Assembly: GCF_018130465.1 (NCBI RefSeq)
Contig: NZ_JAFCKJ010000004.1
Location: 62,001 to 126,000, forward strand
Origin: Bradyrhizobium canariense
Lineage (GTDB): Bacteria > Pseudomonadota > Alphaproteobacteria > Rhizobiales > Xanthobacteraceae
DNA length: 64,000 bases
Direction of reading: 5' to 3'
Shown here: piece by piece, positions 36,393 to 45,668 of the stretch
How positions within the stretch are numbered: position 1 is the first letter of the stretch
How the letters are laid out: each line of letters opens with the position of its first letter
Position numbers and translations under genes: made by a program
The notes under the pieces: generated by a model
What the model was told of the DNA's origin: nothing
Databases searched by the model: none
Seen by the model: the letters and a program-made list of their open reading frames with translations, nothing else

Positions 36393-38075
36393 CTAGGCCG
36401 CCCGCACCCCCGCAACGAAGGCGCTGACCTCGTCTTCCAGCGATTGCAGCTTCTGTGACAGCCGGCCGCTCGATTGCAGCACGAGGCCGGCGGCCTGGCC
36501 GGTCTCCGCCGTCGCGTCGGTGACGCCCGAGATGTTCTGCGAAACCTGGTCGGTGCCGGAGGCGGCCTCCCGTACGCTGTGGGCGATCGCCGCGGTCGCG
36601 GCACCCTGCTCCTCGACGGCGGCTGCGATCGACGAGGAGATCTCGTTGACCTCCATGATGGTGGCGCGAATGCTCTCGATGTTGCCGACAACCTGGTTGG
36701 TCTCGGCCTGGATCGCCGAGATCTGCGCGCCGATCTCGTCGGTCGCCTTCGCGGTCTGGCTCGCCAGCGACTTCACTTCGCTTGCCACCACGGCAAAGCC
36801 CTTGCCGGCCTCGCCGGCGCGCGCCGCCTCGATAGTGGCGTTGAGCGCGAGCAGATTGGTCTGCGAGGCGATCTGGTTGATGAGGTCGATGACCTCGCCG
36901 ATCTTGTGCGCAGCCGCAGCCAGCCCCTGCACGGTGTCGTTGGTGCGCTGACCGTCGGCGGCGGCCTTGTCGGCCACGGTTGCAGCCTGCGCGACGCGCT
37001 GGCTGATCTCGGTGATCGAGGACGACAGCTGCCCGGCAGCGGAGGCCACCGTCTGCACGTTGCTCGAAGCCTGCTGGCAGGCGGTGGCGACGAGGCTCGC
37101 ACGGTCGGTCGCCTTGTTGGCGGTCTCGGACATGCCCTGCGCGGCCTGCTGCATCGCGCGCGCCTCGTTGAAGACGTCGCGGACGACGGCCTGAACGTTC
37201 GCCTCGAACTTGCCGGCGAGGTCGGTCATCGTCTTGCGCTTCTCCTCGTCGGCCTTCTGCTTCGTCTCCTGCTGTTCGGCGTGCATCCGGCCGACCGCCG
37301 ACGCATTGTCCTTGAACACGGCGAGCGCCTTGGCGAGCCCACCGATCTCGTCGCGACGGTCGGTATGGGGCACATCGAACGCACTGTCGCCGGCGGCGAG
37401 GCGCTCGGTCAGCGCGGTGATCTTCGCCAGCGGCCGGGTCACGCTGCGGCCGATCACGAAGGAGACGCCGAGCACGAGCGCGAGCACGACGAGGCACACC
37501 AGGGCGAAGGTCATCGCATTCTGGCGGAAGACGGCGTCGACGTCGTCGAGATAGATACCGGTGCCGATGATCCAGCCCCAGGGCGCAAAGCCCTTCACAT
37601 AGGAGATTTTCCCGACCGGCTGGTCGAAGCCGGGCTTCGGCCAGAGGTAGCTGTAGAAGCCCGCACCCTGCTTGTTGACGACGTCAACAAAGCCCGAGAA
37701 CAGCCGGTTGCCGGTGGGGTCCTTCATCTCGGAGAGATCCTTGCCGTCAAGCTCGGGCTTGATCGGATGCATGATCATCTTCGCGGCCATGTCGTTGAGC
37801 CAGAAATACTCGACCTTGTCGTAGCGAAGGCTCTTGATCTCTGCCGTCGCGGCGGCCTGCGCCTGCTCGCGGGGCAGCTTTCCTTCGCTCTCGAGATTCT
37901 GGTAGTGCGCCAGGATGCCGTAGCCGACGTCGACCATGTGCTGCGTCTTGGTCTGGCGATCCGCGATCATCTGCGCGCGCAGGGTCGAGAGCGCGATCGG
38001 CACCAGTGCGATCATGCCGAGGAGGCTGATGCCGACAATCAGGACCAGCTTGAAACTGATGCGGGAGAAAAACAT
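36393..38075 (-). CDS. Methyl-accepting chemotaxis protein with single Cache sensor
   Basis: 560 residues from ATG 38075 (an in-frame TTG at 38087 is less likely). The first membrane segment is at about 7-30. A periplasmic sCache_2-type domain follows (about 35-185: [27 protein letters not shown]). The second membrane segment (about 190-212) leads to HAMP and a long signalling helix pair with the conserved hairpin tip ([21 protein letters not shown]). It senses a small ligand, probably a carboxylate by family precedent, and signals to CheA. No che genes are adjacent. Confidence 0.94.
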   Translation of the reverse strand: MFFSRISFKLVLIVGISLLGMIALVPIALSTLRAQMIADRQTKTQHMVDVGYGILAHYQNLESEGKLPREQAQAAATAEIKSLRYDKVEYFWLNDMAAKMIMHPIKPELDGKDLSEMKDPTGNRLFSGFVDVVNKQGAGFYSYLWPKPGFDQPVGKISYVKGFAPWGWIIGTGIYLDDVDAVFRQNAMTFALVCLVVLALVLGVSFVIGRSVTRPLAKITALTERLAAGDSAFDVPHTDRRDEIGGLAKALAVFKDNASAVGRMHAEQQETKQKADEEKRKTMTDLAGKFEANVQAVVRDVFNEARAMQQAAQGMSETANKATDRASLVATACQQASSNVQTVASAAGQLSSSITEISQRVAQAATVADKAAADGQRTNDTVQGLAAAAHKIGEVIDLINQIASQTNLLALNATIEAARAGEAGKGFAVVASEVKSLASQTAKATDEIGAQISAIQAETNQVVGNIESIRATIMEVNEISSSIAAAVEEQGAATAAIAHSVREAASGTDQVSQNISGVTDATAETGQAAGLVLQSSGRLSQKLQSLEDEVSAFVAGVRAA

Positions 38076-38327
38076 CGGTGCTCGCAAGATTTGGAAGGGC
38101 TGATATGCCAGTTTATCCCGCGCCCCTTAGCAAAGCTTTAAGCATTCGGGTTCCCCCAAATCCCCCCCAAAACCGCGTGGGCCGTGTCCGAGATGCAAGT
38201 TCTTCAAAACTAGAAGACCTCGATATCGCCCCTGCGAGCGTTGACTTGCAGGAGGCCCTGGCGGAACGATCAGCGCAGATCAGCAACGCCGGAAGTGGCG
38301 TGGGCGCAGCCAGAGGCCAGAGGCTCA

Positions 38328-38828
38328 ATGCATCAATCGACATCGACAGGGTCCCTCGACCCTCCCGCGCTGAGCGCAGCGGAGCGGCTCTTCATTTGGG
38401 GATTTCGGGCCAAGGCACGCAGCGGAGGCGCCGTTCCGACCGCGGCTGACATCCAGCAAGTGTACGACCACTTTCGCGTCGGCGACGCCGTGCCTTCGCT
38501 GGAATCCATCGTCGAGATCTTTGCGTGCACGGCGCATACGGCCATCGCCGTACATTGCCCGACCTGCCCGCGCATGTCCGACAGCGAGCACGGCATGTTG
38601 CGGGCTATCGCCGCCGCACAGAAGGAGCGCGACGATATCGCGCGCGAGCAGTTCGAATGCTGGCTGCCGCCGGTCGGCGCCGATTGGGCTCTTGCACCCG
38701 TGCGGGGGCTTGCGACGATCTTTCGCATGGCCGGTCTCATCCTGCCCGACCGACACGTCCCGTCTTTCGACCATGACCGGACGACGGCGATGAAGACCTG
38801 GCTGGTCGGAAGCCCGACGTTGCACTGA
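38328..38828 (+). CDS. Cys-motif protein of unknown function (first of tandem pair)
   Basis: 166 residues from ATG 38328 with AGAGG close upstream. There is no signal or membrane span. The core is HCPTCPRMSDSEHGMLRAIAAAQ-like: a CxxC (Cys77, Cys80) followed by S-x-x-E and a helix ending AAAQ. Cys67 and Cys111 lie either side. A similar arrangement occurs in the next gene, 11 bp downstream. A metal or Fe-S site is possible. No family recognised. Divergent from the chemoreceptor gene. Confidence 0.75.
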   Translation: MHQSTSTGSLDPPALSAAERLFIWGFRAKARSGGAVPTAADIQQVYDHFRVGDAVPSLESIVEIFACTAHTAIAVHCPTCPRMSDSEHGMLRAIAAAQKERDDIAREQFECWLPPVGADWALAPVRGLATIFRMAGLILPDRHVPSFDHDRTTAMKTWLVGSPTLH

Positions 38829-38839
38829 CGAGATCGTTC

Positions 38840-39313
38840 ATGATGCAGGATAGCTGTGGCTCTGTGCCCGTCACCGAAGCCGGCCAGGCGCGGCTGTGTC
38901 CGCTCCAGGCCGCGCTTGCGACGCGGCCCTGCGTCGAAAGCTACGATGATTTCTGCCGCGTCACGCTCTCGCTGTTCCGGTTCATCGGCGCGGCCTATGC
39001 CACCGGCGCGTCCGATTGCTGGGAGGCGGCCTATCGCTTTGCCGACGAGGCACCTGATATCGCCGACAGCCCGCTGCTGGTCGCACGCGTTGCCGCGCTC
39101 GTCAGAATCCTGCGCAGCGGCCGGCCATGCCAATTGTGCTTCATGCCGCCCTCATGCCGGCGCCTGTCGAAGGACGAGGCAGAATTGATGCGACTGCTGG
39201 CGGTGGCGCGCGGCAATCGGCCGGGTGAGCTCTTGTCTGCCGTCAGCCAGTTCGTGGGCAACGAGAACGGGATTGCGACAACGAGGGCAGTCAACGCGCT
39301 CGCGTTCTGCTGA
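38840..39313 (+). CDS. Cys-motif protein of unknown function (second of tandem pair)
   Basis: 157 residues from ATG 38840 (ATG 38843 is also possible). Cys-rich: CQLC (Cys97, Cys100), Cys106, then RLSKDEAELMRLLAVAR, which parallels the CxxC-S-x-x-E-helix layout of the preceding gene. Upstream CWEAAYRF also parallels FIWGFRA there. The two are therefore probably distant paralogues acting together. There is no signal peptide. The function is unknown. Convergent with the TetR gene, whose end is 3 bp away. Confidence 0.75.
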   Translation: MMQDSCGSVPVTEAGQARLCPLQAALATRPCVESYDDFCRVTLSLFRFIGAAYATGASDCWEAAYRFADEAPDIADSPLLVARVAALVRILRSGRPCQLCFMPPSCRRLSKDEAELMRLLAVARGNRPGELLSAVSQFVGNENGIATTRAVNALAFC

Positions 39314-39316
39314 CGG

Positions 39317-39916
39317 CTAGCGGTCCTTCTTGTCGAGCACGAGATCGATGGTGTGGGCGGCGATCTTGCGCAGCTGCGGCTCGTCGCCGAAGGCGCGTTC
39401 GAGCACCGCGAGGCCGCGCGTCACCGTGACGATGTGCAGCGCCGCGGCCGCTGAATTGCCGCTGAATTCGCCGCGCGCGGCGCCCGCCGACAATGTATCC
39501 CGAACCAGAGCGGTGATGCGCGAGACGAGGTTCGCGAAGGCCTGGCGCGCCTCCTCATCCAGCCCCTCGCCTTCGGCCGCGCCGAGCTCCATCAATCCGC
39601 GCGTGGTCGGGCATCCCCGCGGCGGCGAGCCGGAGCGGAAATTCGTGATGGTGAGGTCGAAGAAGGCGGTGAGGCGCTTGCGCAATGAGCCGGCACCGAG
39701 CGCCTTTTGCAGGGCGACGAGATAGTCGCCGGCGTAGCGCTCATAAGCCTGGAGGAACAGCGCCTCCTTGCTGCCGAAGGCGTTGTAGAGGCTGCCGCGC
39801 TGGACACCGGCGTCGCGCGCGATGTCCGACAGCGAGGTGCCGCGCACGCCCTTGCGCCAGAACTGGTCGAACGCGATGCGCAGAACGTCGTCATGGTTGA
39901 ACTCGCGCGGCCTCAA
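39317..39916 (-). CDS. TetR/AcrR family repressor
   Basis: 199 residues. The N-terminal HTH reads FDQFWRKGVRGTSLSDIARDAGVQRGSLYNAFGSKEALF, here broken by me into its HTH parts: GTSLSDIARDAG and RGSLYNAFGSKE. A helical ligand-binding C terminus follows. It is divergent from a tautomerase gene, and two palindromic sites lie between them (39938-39954 and 39966-39981), so it likely represses both itself and the tautomerase. Confidence 0.93.
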   Translation of the reverse strand: MRPREFNHDDVLRIAFDQFWRKGVRGTSLSDIARDAGVQRGSLYNAFGSKEALFLQAYERYAGDYLVALQKALGAGSLRKRLTAFFDLTITNFRSGSPPRGCPTTRGLMELGAAEGEGLDEEARQAFANLVSRITALVRDTLSAGAARGEFSGNSAAAALHIVTVTRGLAVLERAFGDEPQLRKIAAHTIDLVLDKKDR

Positions 39917-39937
39917 GCTCTGCTCCTGTCGGGAATA

Positions 39938-39981
39938 TTTGACACGGTGTCAAAAACATGTTTTCTAGACGCTGTGTCAAA
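39938..39981. promoter_or_regulatory. Probable TetR operator pair
   Basis: tttgacacggtgtcaaa at 39938-39954 is a perfect palindrome around a central g. A second imperfect copy, tagacgctgtgtcaaa, is at 39966-39981, 28 bp on. They lie between the divergent TetR and tautomerase starts, where operators are expected. Confidence 0.75.
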
Positions 39982-40026
39982 AACAAATTGGGGCCGACGC
40001 CTCCTTTCGTCAACGGGGAATTCGCG

Positions 40027-40404
40027 ATGCCTTTCCTTCACATCTCGATGCGCGCCGGAAAGCCGGAGGCCTACCGGCAGGCAATCCTCGACGGCCTTTA
40101 CCGCGCCATGCGCGAGGCACTGAACGTCCCTGAAGGCGACGAGTTCATGACCATCAGCGAGCTCTTGCCTGCGAACTTCCGCTGCGGCAATGCCTACGGC
40201 GTCAACCGCAGCGACGACGCCGTGCTGATCCAGATCACCGTGTTCGCCTCGCGCACCCCTGAGCAGAAGCAGGCCCTGTACCGGCGGATCGCCGACCTGC
40301 TCGGCGAAAACCCGGGCATCCGCCCCGAGGACGTGTTCATCAACGTGCTCGATGCGCCCGCGGAAAACTGGTCCGTCGGCCACGGCATCGCGCAATTTGC
40401 GTGA
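40027..40404 (+). CDS. Tautomerase family protein
   Basis: 125 residues from ATG 40027. After Met removal the N terminus is Pro, the catalytic base of the family (MPFLHISMRAGK). The longer length compared with 60-residue 4-oxalocrotonate tautomerases fits two tautomerase-like halves. It may isomerise a keto-enol compound or act on an aromatic breakdown product. It is divergent from the TetR gene with paired operators between, so expression is probably inducible by the TetR ligand. Confidence 0.85.
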   Translation: MPFLHISMRAGKPEAYRQAILDGLYRAMREALNVPEGDEFMTISELLPANFRCGNAYGVNRSDDAVLIQITVFASRTPEQKQALYRRIADLLGENPGIRPEDVFINVLDAPAENWSVGHGIAQFA

Positions 40405-40414
40405 GGCGGCAGCT

Positions 40415-41344
40415 TCACCGATCCGCAACGCACGTCTCCATGATCCCATCGAGCTCCGCCTTCGAGAGCACCCCGAGCTCGGCGATGAAGACGATGCGTG
40501 CGCGCGGCACGCCCGGCGTCGGCGCTTCGCCGGGGGCGAGCGTGGCGCGGCCGGCGGCGAATTGAAACACCATCTGGCGCCCGGGCTGCTCGACGGTCTC
40601 GAACAGGCCTTTTGCCCGCGCCAGCTTTGGCGCCAGCCGACCGATCGCCTGCTGCAGGCGCGGCAGCGAGATCGGCTGGTCCGACGTCCAGCTCAGCGTT
40701 TCGAAGCGTTGCTCCGCCGGACGTTTCGGTCCGGGCTCGCGTAGCGCGGGGGCGCGATCGGCGGTCGCGGGGAACAGCAGCGCGGACGGAATCTCGCCGT
40801 GCTGCGCATCGACCACCGCGGCCGGGACGCGCTGCGCGCGGATGGCCTGCCGCATCCGCGCGCCCGCGCCCTCGTCCGCCAGATCCAGCTTGCTCAACGC
40901 CACGATGTCGGCGACGCGCAGCTGCGAACGGTGCAGCGCGTCCTCAAGGGCGGCCGGCGATGTCGCCGCGTCGATCACGCAGAGCACGGTCTCAAGCGGC
41001 GCCTCGCGCAGGATCACGGGGTCCATCAGGTTACGGACGATGTCGGCGGGATCGGCGACGCCGCTGGTCTCGATGACGATGTACTCCGGCTTCGGATCAC
41101 GCCGCAGCAGCGTCGAGAGCGTGCGCAGGAGGTCGCCTTCGAGCGAGCAGCAGATGCAGCCATTGGCGAGGCTGACCACGCCGTCGCTCGCGCCCGCGAT
41201 CAGCTCGGCATCGATGTTGATCGCGCCGAAATCGTTGACGATTGCGGCGATCCGCCGCCCCTCCGCATGCGCCAGCAGATGGTTCACGACAGTGGTCTTG
41301 CCGGCCCCCAGAAAGCCCGTCACCAGGAGAATGGGGACCGGCAT
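40415..41344 (-). CDS. CobW/COG0523 family metallochaperone GTPase
   Basis: 309 residues. The GTPase P-loop GFLGAGKTT, the family metal motif CICC in NGCICCSLEGDL, ETSGVADP and the Walker-B-like VIVNDF-type segment are present. A C-terminal CobW domain follows. COG0523 GTPases deliver metals, often zinc, to client enzymes. The gene begins 3 bp after the stop of a zinc-type amidohydrolase gene, so that enzyme is the obvious client candidate. No Zur site could be identified upstream. Confidence 0.9.
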   Translation of the reverse strand: MPVPILLVTGFLGAGKTTVVNHLLAHAEGRRIAAIVNDFGAINIDAELIAGASDGVVSLANGCICCSLEGDLLRTLSTLLRRDPKPEYIVIETSGVADPADIVRNLMDPVILREAPLETVLCVIDAATSPAALEDALHRSQLRVADIVALSKLDLADEGAGARMRQAIRAQRVPAAVVDAQHGEIPSALLFPATADRAPALREPGPKRPAEQRFETLSWTSDQPISLPRLQQAIGRLAPKLARAKGLFETVEQPGRQMVFQFAAGRATLAPGEAPTPGVPRARIVFIAELGVLSKAELDGIMETCVADR

Positions 41345-41347
41345 GGA

Positions 41348-42838
41348 TCAGCCCCCGACGACGGGGCGGCGCACGGGACGGCCGGGCCGCGCCGCCACAT
41401 CCAGCACGCCGTCGCTGATCAACGGTTGGCCGCTGACGATGAGATGCCGCACGCCTTCGGAGGGGCGGTTCATCGCCGTGAAGGTCGCGCGATCGCTGAG
41501 CTTCTCGTAGTCGAACACGACGATGTCCGCATCGGCGTCCTTCGTGAGCCGGCCCTTGGCGCGCATCGCGGGTGTGCTCTGCGACAGGATCTCCGCCGGG
41601 ATCAGCGCGCATTTGCGCACGCCTTCGAGCAGCGACACGGTCTTGCGCTCGCGCACCCATTCGCGGATGAATTTCGTGAAGCAGCCCGCCGAGCGCGGAT
41701 GCGAGGTGGCGTCATCCGGCAGCGGCCAGGCGTCGCCGGTGTAGGTCTTGCCGTCCGACGTCGTCCACGGCATCGCGTCGGAGGCGATCGCGCCGCCGGG
41801 ATAGAGCACCGACATGTCGAGCAGGTCGCGATGATGCGCATTGTTCTCGGTGTCGAGGATGTGCCACAGCACCAGCGACGACGGTTCTTCGGCCTGCGCC
41901 TTCAAGAGCTCCTCGCGATCGCTGAAGCGATGGCCATCGGTCACCCGCTGCACGGAATCGTAGCCGGTGCCGTTGCGCTCGACGAATTCGGGGTCGCTGA
42001 AGAAGGCAGCCGCCAGCACGGTCGAGCCGGTGCCGTAGGGATAGGCCTCGACCGTGATGGGCAGGCCCTGCGCCTGCGCCTTCGCGATCAGCACGCGGCA
42101 GCGCTCGACGTCGGTCTTGCTCGACGAGTTGAAATGGCAGATGTGCATGTGCGCACCGGTGGCGCCGGCATAGCCGATCAGGCGGATATAGGCTTCCGCC
42201 GCGCTCTCGGGGTCGACGCGCGACATGTAGGCGACATGGGTGAAGGTCGGCACGTCCTGCGCGGCCGCGAGCTGGCAGACCGCGGTCAGCTCCTGCACGC
42301 CGGCGCCCGGCGCATAGGCGTTCAAGATGCCGATGCCGATGCCGCCCTCGTTCAGGCCGCGCGAAAGGCGATCGAGAATGCCGGCGACCTCCGAATCGCT
42401 CGCCACGTTGTCCATCCAGCGGCGATCGCGCATGGCATTGCCGAACGCCTCCAGCGAGCTCTCCGCATTGGAGCCGGTCATCGCGCCAATGCGCGCGAAA
42501 GCCCAGTTGGTGGCGGCGCCGTAGTTCAGCACGCGCCCCTTCCGCGCCTGGCGCTCATACCAGGACCCGACGGGCAGCACGCCGGCTTCGAGATCGAGCG
42601 TCGTCGTGACGCCGTCGAACGCCTGCATGCGATCCGCAGGCAGCGACTGGCCATGCGCATGAAGGTCGATGAAGCCGGGCGCGACCACGAGCCCGGTGGC
42701 GTCGATCGTCCGCTCCGCGCTTCCGAGCCCCGTTCCGACGGCGGCGACCTTGCCGTCCACCACCGCTATGTCGCCGATGGCGTCCATTCCGCTGGCGGGA
42801 TCCACCACCCGGCCGCCAGAGATCACCAAACCGCTCAT
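41348..42838 (-). CDS. N-acyl-D-amino-acid deacylase-type amidohydrolase
   Basis: 496 residues from ATG 42838 (GGAGGAG about 7 bases upstream). The metal-dependent amidohydrolase fold is shown by GFIDLHAHGQS (HxH metal ligands), HMHICHFN, DAMPWTTSDG and a C-terminal DADIVVFDYEKLSD. The layout matches D-aminoacylase/dihydroorotase-like enzymes that remove acyl groups from D-amino acids; the exact substrate is unsure. A CobW-type GTPase gene follows after 3 bp, suggesting linked metal supply. Confidence 0.88.
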   Translation of the reverse strand: MSGLVISGGRVVDPASGMDAIGDIAVVDGKVAAVGTGLGSAERTIDATGLVVAPGFIDLHAHGQSLPADRMQAFDGVTTTLDLEAGVLPVGSWYERQARKGRVLNYGAATNWAFARIGAMTGSNAESSLEAFGNAMRDRRWMDNVASDSEVAGILDRLSRGLNEGGIGIGILNAYAPGAGVQELTAVCQLAAAQDVPTFTHVAYMSRVDPESAAEAYIRLIGYAGATGAHMHICHFNSSSKTDVERCRVLIAKAQAQGLPITVEAYPYGTGSTVLAAAFFSDPEFVERNGTGYDSVQRVTDGHRFSDREELLKAQAEEPSSLVLWHILDTENNAHHRDLLDMSVLYPGGAIASDAMPWTTSDGKTYTGDAWPLPDDATSHPRSAGCFTKFIREWVRERKTVSLLEGVRKCALIPAEILSQSTPAMRAKGRLTKDADADIVVFDYEKLSDRATFTAMNRPSEGVRHLIVSGQPLISDGVLDVAARPGRPVRRPVVGG

Positions 42839-43732
42839 ATCAAAACTCCTCCGCGCTGAATTCGCATCAAGGCAGATTCCGGGAGGTACGACCACCTCCA
42901 CCGAAGCCGACGCATCATGCTCGCACGGAAGATCATTTCGCTGGTAAATTGTGGACAGCCGCTTGCAGTCTCGCGGCAAGTTTTGCCCGAGCTATGCTTC
43001 TGTCGACACCCTCTCCAAAGAAAGGGCGCAGGGAAGACCGGGCGCCGGCTGGCACCCATAAAAACCCCCATGCGAACTGATTGCACACGCAATGCACAGG
43101 GGAGACACAGGGCAGCCGAGACCAGGCCTTCCCTGCGCGATGGTTTGACGGCCTATGCCGCGCTCTCCCCGGAGACGAGTTCCTTCTTGCCTCCGTCACC
43201 TCCGCGAAATACACGGCACCGCGCCGGTTGACGCAATGACGCCTTCGCAAAGGCTTGACCGTAGCAACGACGGCCAGGACCACACGGTTTCGCCGTACGC
43301 GAGCTGACCCTGCTTCGCCAAGAGGCTTCGCAGGGCACGGCCCTGCTCCGTCAAAGGCTCCGCAAAGCTTGGGCGCCGTCCGTCGATGCGGTCCGTAGCG
43401 CGCTCACGAGGTTCATCTCGCCCTGCACGCAACAATCCCGCCTTTAACGCCGCCCGCGTCCACCGCAACCCAGCCCGCGTTCGTGACGACGTACGACCGC
43501 CCCTTTTGTGGGCTGGGATGGCCGACACATACGACAAATCCGAATTTCGGTAAAGTGGAATATTTTTGCGGGAGGGGATTGACGTCGAGTTGAAGCTGTT
43601 TTGCCCGACGGGCGATTGGTCCAATCGACGTAACTCTAGACGGACCCGCGGAGGTGATGGACCCAAGGCCATACAATGCACCGCGAAGCAGCTCCGCCGT
43701 CTTCTCGCCCCCATTGTCATTCAGGAAGTTAG
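42839..43732. repeat. Gene-free stretch, probably a dispersed repeat
   Basis: About 890 bp without a convincing gene. Frames present (for example 43196-43720 minus) have no start signal and a composition unlike real proteins. Short segments such as gaaatacacggcaccgcg, tttacc-gaaattcgg (43540s, minus sense) and ttgcccgacgggcgattgg match a multicopy sequence I remember from Bradyrhizobium and relatives. No inverted ends or transposase are visible. The start of this stretch also holds the promoter region of the amidohydrolase gene. Confidence 0.5.
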
Positions 43733-44797
43733 ATGGGGCGCTACGGTGGACAAAGTTCCCAAAGGTTTCGTGTGATCGCTCGACGTCATCTGCAACGCGA
43801 CCCTCGTCATTCTATTTCGCGCCGCGCTCTCCTCGGCGGATTTATGTCGGCAGGGACCGCCCTCGCGCTCGGCGGATGCGCCGGCTTGGGTGCGACCGGG
43901 GCGCGTTTCGACGCGTCATCGCTATCCCTTGACCCCACATTGCTCGTCACCACCACGCGCAAGCCGGTGAACGGCGGTCGCACGAAGCCCTGGTTCGGGC
44001 CGGAGCGCGCGACGACCATGACAGTCGCGCGGGCGAAGCTGGTGGCGCCGGACGAGAGCCGCCTTTCTCTGGCCTCAGTTGGACTTGGCGATTGGCGCCT
44101 TGACCGGGTCGAACCGGTGTCGGCCGACGTTGGCGATCTCGTCGCGCAGGCCGGCGGAGGAGACGTGCTGATCTACGTGCACGGCTTCAAGCAGACGTTC
44201 GAGACGGCGGTGCTGGATGGCGCCCATCTCTCCGATGGGATCAAGTTCCGCGGCCGGACCATGGTGTTCTCCTGGCCTTCCAAGGCAGGACTGTTCGACT
44301 ATGCCTATGACCGCGACAGTGCGATGTGGTCCCGCGACGAGTTCGAGCGCGTGCTCACCGCACTCGTGTCGGCGCCAGGCACCGGCCGCGTGAACATCGT
44401 TGCGCACAGCATGGGAACCATGCTGTCGCTCGAAAGCCTGCGTCAGCTCTATGCGCGATACGGCGACACAGTGACGAGCAAGATCGGCGCGGTGGTGTTT
44501 GCCGCGCCTGATATCGACATGGATGTGTTCTCGTCAGCGATCCAGCGCATCGGTCCGCTTGCGGGCAAAATCACCGTGATCGCCGCAACGAACGATCGCG
44601 CCCTGGCGCTGTCGGGACAGATCGCAGGTGGAATGACCAGGGTAGGCGCCGCCGAAAAAGCCGTCATCGCGCGGCTCGGCGTACGCGTGGTCGATGCGTC
44701 AGCGGAAGGCTGGGGCATCATCAACCACGATCTGTTTCTGTCGAATGCAGAAGTACAGCGGGTGATCCGCCGCTCGATCGACGGCACGATCGCGTAA
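43733..44797 (+). CDS. Alpha/beta hydrolase lipoprotein (DUF900 type)
   Basis: 354 residues from ATG 43733 (AGGA six bases upstream). A twin-arginine-like stretch and a lipobox follow (SRRALLGGFMSAG, LALGGC), so it is probably a membrane lipoprotein. The hydrolase domain has the oxyanion loop VYVHGFKQ-like (LIYVHGFKQTFE), the nucleophile in VAHSMGTM, Asp in FAAPDIDMD and a late His in GIINHDLF. This DUF900 group is annotated as esterase/lipase but its substrates are unknown. Confidence 0.85.
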   Translation: MGRYGGQSSQRFRVIARRHLQRDPRHSISRRALLGGFMSAGTALALGGCAGLGATGARFDASSLSLDPTLLVTTTRKPVNGGRTKPWFGPERATTMTVARAKLVAPDESRLSLASVGLGDWRLDRVEPVSADVGDLVAQAGGGDVLIYVHGFKQTFETAVLDGAHLSDGIKFRGRTMVFSWPSKAGLFDYAYDRDSAMWSRDEFERVLTALVSAPGTGRVNIVAHSMGTMLSLESLRQLYARYGDTVTSKIGAVVFAAPDIDMDVFSSAIQRIGPLAGKITVIAATNDRALALSGQIAGGMTRVGAAEKAVIARLGVRVVDASAEGWGIINHDLFLSNAEVQRVIRRSIDGTIA

Positions 44798-44906
44798 GAG
44801 AACGCCCGCACCGAGCCGTGCGAACTGCGCACGCGCATCGCCGGCAGGTCAACTCCGAGAAGCAACTCATCGATCATTGGACGTTCGGCGGCGGCGTCCC
44901 AATCCA

Positions 44907-45479
44907 TCAGCTGGGCCGGACGTTCCGGGGCAGCATGCGAACCAGCGTGCGATCACGAAACACCAAGTGATGGATTAGCGCAGCGGCCGCATGGAAGGCT
45001 GCGAGGATCACCAGTGCGTGAGCAAGAATTTCATGGACCTCCTTCACATTGTGGGCGAAGGCGCGATCTTTAAGCCATGGCGATGGAACTTCAGCCAGGC
45101 CAAATAGCGAGAGCGCATCACCACGCGCAAATTGCAATATGATCCCAACGACTGGGACGGCGACCAACAACGCATAAAGGGCCAAGTGCGCGATCCGGGA
45201 AGCGGAATCCAGCCACTTGCCCATCCATGCGCCAAATTCGGTCGCTTCCAGCGGCGGAGGCGGATCGACCAGTCGCCAGATCACACGCGCCACCAGAAAA
45301 GCGAGGATCGCGACCCCGGCGGAAATGTGAACAAAGAGGCCGGCATCACGGGGGCCTCCTTTCGGCAGCACGTCGCCGAAAATTCCAAGCCCCCAAGCGA
45401 GAGCAACGAGGAAGACCGTCAGCCAATGCAAAGCTTGCGGAATCGCGCCGTAGTCTTTCGTTGAATTGGAGAGCTGCAT
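44907..45479 (-). CDS. Cytochrome b561 family protein
   Basis: 190 residues with four membrane segments. Haem-ligand His residues occur in the expected places: ALHWLTVF (helix 1), VHISAGVAIL (helix 2) and AHALVILAAFHAAAALIHH (last helix). It carries electrons between quinol and a periplasmic or membrane partner. It is next on this strand after the secreted Cys protein gene at 45669, 189 bp away, but there is no proof of an operon. Confidence 0.9.
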   Translation of the reverse strand: MQLSNSTKDYGAIPQALHWLTVFLVALAWGLGIFGDVLPKGGPRDAGLFVHISAGVAILAFLVARVIWRLVDPPPPLEATEFGAWMGKWLDSASRIAHLALYALLVAVPVVGIILQFARGDALSLFGLAEVPSPWLKDRAFAHNVKEVHEILAHALVILAAFHAAAALIHHLVFRDRTLVRMLPRNVRPS

Positions 45480-45668
45480 GTCGGCCCCTCTTTAGAAGTT
45501 TGCTTGGACGTGATCAGGATTCGTTGACTTGGATCGAGAAGTCGCCAGCAACTGACGTCGGCGACCGCGCAGATCGTCTATGCCGATCTTGGGTCAGCTG
45601 ACCGCGCCGCAAAGATTATGTCAGATCAGACAGGTGCGACGTAACGCGTCGTCAGCTGTGTACCTCCA

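Noticed and set aside
43196-43720. A 174-residue minus-strand frame
   Set aside because: It lies in the probable dispersed repeat and has no start signal or domain; it resembles known mis-annotations.
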